Shown in pieces: positions 37,842-40,659 of a stretch of 40,659 nucleotides of DNA. Origin of the DNA: Halothiobacillus sp. 15-55-196 (GTDB lineage: Bacteria; Pseudomonadota; Gammaproteobacteria; Halothiobacillales; Halothiobacillaceae); the NCBI GenBank assembly GCA_002282715.1, contig NCKC01000012.1, positions 1-40,659 on the forward strand, written 5' to 3'. The notes beneath the pieces are model-generated. The model searched no databases. It was not told the DNA's origin and saw nothing but the letters and a program-made list of their open reading frames with translations. The first letter of the stretch is position 1; every line of letters starts with the position of its first letter. The position numbers were made by a program, and so were the translations under genes.

Positions 37842-39362
37842 ATGTGTGGCATTATCGGAATCGTGGCCAATGGTCCAGTAAATCAGATGTTGTTTGATGG
37901 CTTGACGCTGCTGCAGCATCGTGGACAGGACGCCGCTGGCATTCTGACCTGTGAATCGGATCGGCTCTTCTTGCGCAAGGAAAATGGCCTCGTCAAAGAT
38001 GTGTTCCATACCCGTCACATGCGTCAGTTGCATGGTCATATGGGTATCGGACATGTGCGCTACCCGACAGCAGGTTGTGATTCATCCGCAGAAGCCCAGC
38101 CGTTTTATGTGAATGCGCCTTTTGGGATTGCGCTCGGCCATAACGGCAACTTGACCAATGTGGACGAGTTGCGGGCATCGGTGCAAAAGACCGATCACCG
38201 GCATATCAATACCAACTCCGATTCTGAAGTCCTGCTGAATGTGTTCGCGCATGAACTCTCTGCGGTAGCAGGTGATGAGCCCAAGGTCGAAGATGTGTTT
38301 TCCGCCATCAGCGGTGTACACCGACGAGCCAAGGGTGCTTATGCCGTCATCGGCCTGATTGCGGGGCGCGGTATTTTTGCATTCCGTGACCCTTGGGGGA
38401 TTCGCCCCGTATGTTACGGCCAACGCAAGCATGAATCGGGAAAGACCGAATACATGATCGCCTCCGAGTCAGTGGCAATTGAAGCGAGCGACTTTGAATT
38501 GGTCCGTGATCTGGCACCCGGTGAGGCCATCTTCATCAGCCCGGAAGGGGAGGTGAGTTTCAAGCAGTGCGCAGAGCACTCGCAATACACACCGTGCATT
38601 TTTGAATTCGTTTATCTTGCTCGCCCGGATTCCATCATAGATGACGTCTCCGTATACCGCGCCCGGATGCGCATGGGTGAAAAACTGGCAGCCAAAATCC
38701 TGCGCGAATGGCCAGACCACGATATCGATGTCGTGATACCGATTCCCGATACCAGTCGGACTGCCGCCCTTGAAATTGCATTCAACTTGAATCTCAAATA
38801 TCGCGAAGGCTTCGTCAAGAATCGCTATATCGCGCGCACCTTTATTATGCCGGGGCAGGAAATGCGCAAGCGTTCCGTCCGCCAGAAGCTCAACGCGATT
38901 GATCTCGAGTTCCGGGGTAAAAACGTGCTGCTTGTCGATGATTCGATCGTCCGCGGCACCACATCGAGCGAGATTATCCGCATGGCGCGCGAAGCAGGTG
39001 CTAACAAGGTCTACCTGGCTTCTGCTGCGCCGCCGGTTCGTTACCCCAATGTATATGGAATCGACATGCCGACCGCGAACGAGTTTGTTGCTCATGACCG
39101 TGACGTCGAGCAAATTCGTGCCGCTATCGGTGCAGACTATTTAATTTATCAAGATCTTGACGATCTGATCGAATCGGTTCGGGCGGGCAATCCTTCATTG
39201 AAATCATTCGATTGCTCCTGCTTCACCGGCGATTACATCACCGGCGATATCGATCAGAACTATCTTGATTTACTGTCCAGCCGTCGCAGTGATCATTCCA
39301 AGAATCCAACAAGCCAGAAATCCAGAGATATTGTTGCCGTCGGTTTATACAATGTGCAGTAA
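37842..39362 (+). CDS. purF: Amidophosphoribosyltransferase
   Basis: PurF transfers amide nitrogen from glutamine to PRPP, the first step of purine synthesis. It is 506 residues. The N-terminal Ntn glutaminase begins MCGIIGIVA with nucleophile Cys2 directly after Met1, so no propeptide is present. GLTLLQHRGQDAAGI and GHVRYPTAG follow. The PRPP-binding loop is VLLVDDSIVRGTTSSE in the C-terminal half. This is the E. coli-like type without the iron-sulfur ligands or propeptide seen in Bacillus; the Cys-containing tail SFDCSCFTGDYITGDI is common in proteobacterial PurF. Its last 11 bases overlap the L,D-transpeptidase start. Confidence 0.96.
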   Translation: MCGIIGIVANGPVNQMLFDGLTLLQHRGQDAAGILTCESDRLFLRKENGLVKDVFHTRHMRQLHGHMGIGHVRYPTAGCDSSAEAQPFYVNAPFGIALGHNGNLTNVDELRASVQKTDHRHINTNSDSEVLLNVFAHELSAVAGDEPKVEDVFSAISGVHRRAKGAYAVIGLIAGRGIFAFRDPWGIRPVCYGQRKHESGKTEYMIASESVAIEASDFELVRDLAPGEAIFISPEGEVSFKQCAEHSQYTPCIFEFVYLARPDSIIDDVSVYRARMRMGEKLAAKILREWPDHDIDVVIPIPDTSRTAALEIAFNLNLKYREGFVKNRYIARTFIMPGQEMRKRSVRQKLNAIDLEFRGKNVLLVDDSIVRGTTSSEIIRMAREAGANKVYLASAAPPVRYPNVYGIDMPTANEFVAHDRDVEQIRAAIGADYLIYQDLDDLIESVRAGNPSLKSFDCSCFTGDYITGDIDQNYLDLLSSRRSDHSKNPTSQKSRDIVAVGLYNVQ

Positions 39363-40014
39363 TCGGTTCAACCACGCATTACAACGGGTGTTTCTTGCAG
39401 GCTTGCTTCTATTTACTGTCGGCTTCGGCGCACGGGCCCAAGCAATGAATCCGAGCACCACAGTTCTTCCCACTTCTGTTGTTACGGCACAAAAACAGGT
39501 ACATAGTCTGTTGATGAACAGTGGTGCAGGGGATGCACCTTTCATCATCATTGATGCATCAGATCAAAAGTTATATCTATTTGAACGCAATCAGCTTAAG
39601 TTGATGTTTCCGGTTTCGACCTCTGCTGTCGGTGTCGGTTCGGCAGAGGGCAGCAACCGAACCCCATTAGGGCTTCATCGAATTGCCGAAAAATTCGGTG
39701 ATGGCGAGCCCATCGGCATGATATTCAAGGCGCGCCAGCCGACAGGTAAATTGGCAGCCATACAAACCAAGCCCATCAAGGGCGATGGCGATGATGTAAC
39801 CACGCGCATCATGTGGCTCCAGGGCATGCAACCGGGCGTCAACGAAGGGAAGGGCGTGGATTCCCACGCGCGCTATATTTATATTCACGGCACACCGGAG
39901 GAAGGGTTGATCGGTCGCCCCGAGTCCCACGGTTGCATTCGTATGAACAACACACAAGTGATTGAATTGTTCAATCAGGTTCCGGTCGGCACGCTGGTTG
40001 ATATCGTTACGTAA
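39352..40014 (+). CDS. Exported L,D-transpeptidase (YkuD domain)
   Basis: The 220-residue protein has a signal peptide (FLAGLLLFTVGFGARAQA, cleavage likely near residue 31). The YkuD catalytic motif is complete: His179 (YIHGTPEEG), then SHGCIRM with Ser192, His193, Gly194, Cys195 and Arg197. Such enzymes make 3-3 peptidoglycan links or attach lipoproteins to the wall. A TPLGLHRI segment also fits the family. ATG 39352 is chosen because the longer frame from 39265 lies in purF and lacks a signal peptide. It overlaps purF by 11 bases in another frame, suggesting cotranscription, although the two functions are unrelated. The Shine-Dalgarno sequence is weak. Confidence 0.9.
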   Translation: MCSNRFNHALQRVFLAGLLLFTVGFGARAQAMNPSTTVLPTSVVTAQKQVHSLLMNSGAGDAPFIIIDASDQKLYLFERNQLKLMFPVSTSAVGVGSAEGSNRTPLGLHRIAEKFGDGEPIGMIFKARQPTGKLAAIQTKPIKGDGDDVTTRIMWLQGMQPGVNEGKGVDSHARYIYIHGTPEEGLIGRPESHGCIRMNNTQVIELFNQVPVGTLVDIVT

Positions 40015-40015
40015 G

Positions 40016-40047
40016 CTCTGAGTAATTCCATCTCGGAATTTTCAGAG
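40016..40047. repeat. Two-tier hairpin after the L,D-transpeptidase
   Basis: CTCTGA pairs with TCAGAG and, inside, AATTCC pairs with GGAATT around ATCTC, with a small internal loop. It starts one base after the stop codon. The following bases (GGCAAAAATC) contain no T-run, so it is not a typical intrinsic terminator. It may protect the mRNA 3' end. Confidence 0.45.
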
Positions 40048-40123
40048 GGCAAAAATCAAAAACGGAATCTCAAATTAAACCAGGGATTCCCTCTATAAAC
40101 TCATTTATTCCCAGGAGGAATCC

Positions 40124-40659
40124 ATGCCCGCTTACCGTTCCCGCACGACAACGCATGGTCGCAATATGGCTGGCGCTCGCGCTCTGTGGCGTGCCACCGG
40201 CATGAAAGAAGGCGATTTCGGCAAACCGATTATTGCCGTTGCCAATTCGTTTACGCAGTTTGTTCCGGGGCACGTGCATCTGAAAGACATGGGGCAACTG
40301 GTGGCGCGTGAAATTGAAAAAGCAGGCGGTGTTGCCAAAGAATTCAACACAATAGCGGTAGATGACGGCATCGCCATGGGCCACGGTGGCATGCTGTACA
40401 GCCTGCCATCACGTGATTTGATCTCAGATTCAGTTGAGTACATGGTTAATGCGCATTGCGCCGATGCGCTGGTCTGTATTTCAAACTGTGACAAAATCAC
40501 ACCGGGCATGCTCAATGCAGCATTGCGTCTGAATATCCCTGTTGTCTTCGTTTCGGGTGGCCCGATGGAAGCGGGTAAAACCCGTTTGGCTGGAGAAATA
40601 GTCAAACTGGATCTGGTCGATGCCATGGTTCAGGCAGCCGACGATTCAGTGAGTGATGA
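40124..40659 (+). CDS. ilvD: Dihydroxy-acid dehydratase, N-terminal part
   Basis: The first 178 residues of IlvD are visible; the gene runs off the right edge with no stop. IlvD makes the 2-keto acids for valine and isoleucine. The visible part is nearly collinear with E. coli Ilv[37 protein letters not shown], metal-site [12 protein letters not shown] (Asp80/Asp81), and the iron-sulfur signature [10 protein letters not shown] with Cys122. A very strong AGGAGG lies five bases before the ATG. TATAAA at 40094-40099 could be its -10, giving a leader of about 18 bases, but no good -35 is seen. No attenuator leader peptide is evident in the 109 bases upstream. Confidence 0.95.
   Translation, partial: MPAYRSRTTTHGRNMAGARALWRATGMKEGDFGKPIIAVANSFTQFVPGHVHLKDMGQLVAREIEKAGGVAKEFNTIAVDDGIAMGHGGMLYSLPSRDLISDSVEYMVNAHCADALVCISNCDKITPGMLNAALRLNIPVVFVSGGPMEAGKTRLAGEIVKLDLVDAMVQAADDSVSD

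Noticed and set aside
38469..39113. 214-residue minus-strand frame inside purF
   Set aside because: Antisense to the conserved phosphoribosyltransferase domain of purF.
40132..40626. 164-residue minus-strand frame at the right end
   Set aside because: It is antisense to ilvD, which is nearly identical in pattern to known IlvD proteins.

Overview
This is a chromosomal housekeeping window from a Gammaproteobacterium. The evidence is the gene order: miaB-phoH-ybeY-corC-lnt; lolB-ispE-tRNA-Gln-prs-rplY-pth-ychF; truA-trpF-trpB-trpA-accD-folC-SPOR-cvpA-purF; ycjX-ycjF; ubiJ-ubiB. Base composition looks moderately G+C-rich. A free-living chemolithotroph of the Halothiobacillus/Chromatiales type would fit, but the sequence alone does not settle the genus. 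I see no rRNA genes, CRISPR array, insertion sequence, phage gene or integrase.

Layout. 1-607 (-): CHAD-domain gene whose frame appears broken close to the left edge. 781-4164 (+): ubiJ, ubiB (ubiquinone synthesis) and dusA (tRNA dihydrouridine). 4251-9697 (+): miaB, phoH/ybeZ, ybeY, corC, lnt, a tight chain of tRNA/rRNA and envelope maintenance genes. 9774-11561 (+): SbmA/YddA-type ABC exporter. 11627-12762 (-): fieF-like metal exporter translationally coupled to a small YjfB-like protein. 12763-13350: 588 bases without a convincing gene but with a long hairpin. 13351-15666 (+): ycjX and ycjF. 15668-24082 (-): TPR lipoprotein, lolB, ispE, tRNA-Gln, prs, rplY, pth, ychF, hemB. Several promoters, leader hairpins and one well-formed terminator are visible here. 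24287-30301 (-): complete tripartite RND efflux operon (TolC-like, adaptor, RND pump) ending in a terminator. 30633-39362 (+): truA, trpFBA, accD, folC, SPOR protein, cvpA, purF. 39352-40014 (+): exported L,D-transpeptidase. 40124-end (+): 5' part of ilvD.

How the genes work together. Most of the window serves translation (dusA, miaB, ybeY, truA, tRNA-Gln, rplY, pth, ychF), cofactor and amino-acid synthesis (ubiJB, hemB, ispE, prs, trpFBA, folC, purF, ilvD) and the envelope (lnt, lolB, SPOR protein, cvpA, L,D-transpeptidase). Transport genes (ABC exporter, fieF, RND system) sit between these conserved blocks and are the likeliest variable parts.

I did not find a convincing new multi-gene system. 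The points most worth a second look are the frameshift in the CHAD gene, the fieF-yjfB coupling, the tRNA-Gln/prs dicistron with an almost leaderless prs, the structured leaders of rplY and pth, the non-AcrB-like proton-relay residues of the RND pump, and the hairpin in the 588-base gap. Several start codons were moved from the longest open frame to the start supported by a Shine-Dalgarno sequence, signal peptide or family alignment, and each entry says so.
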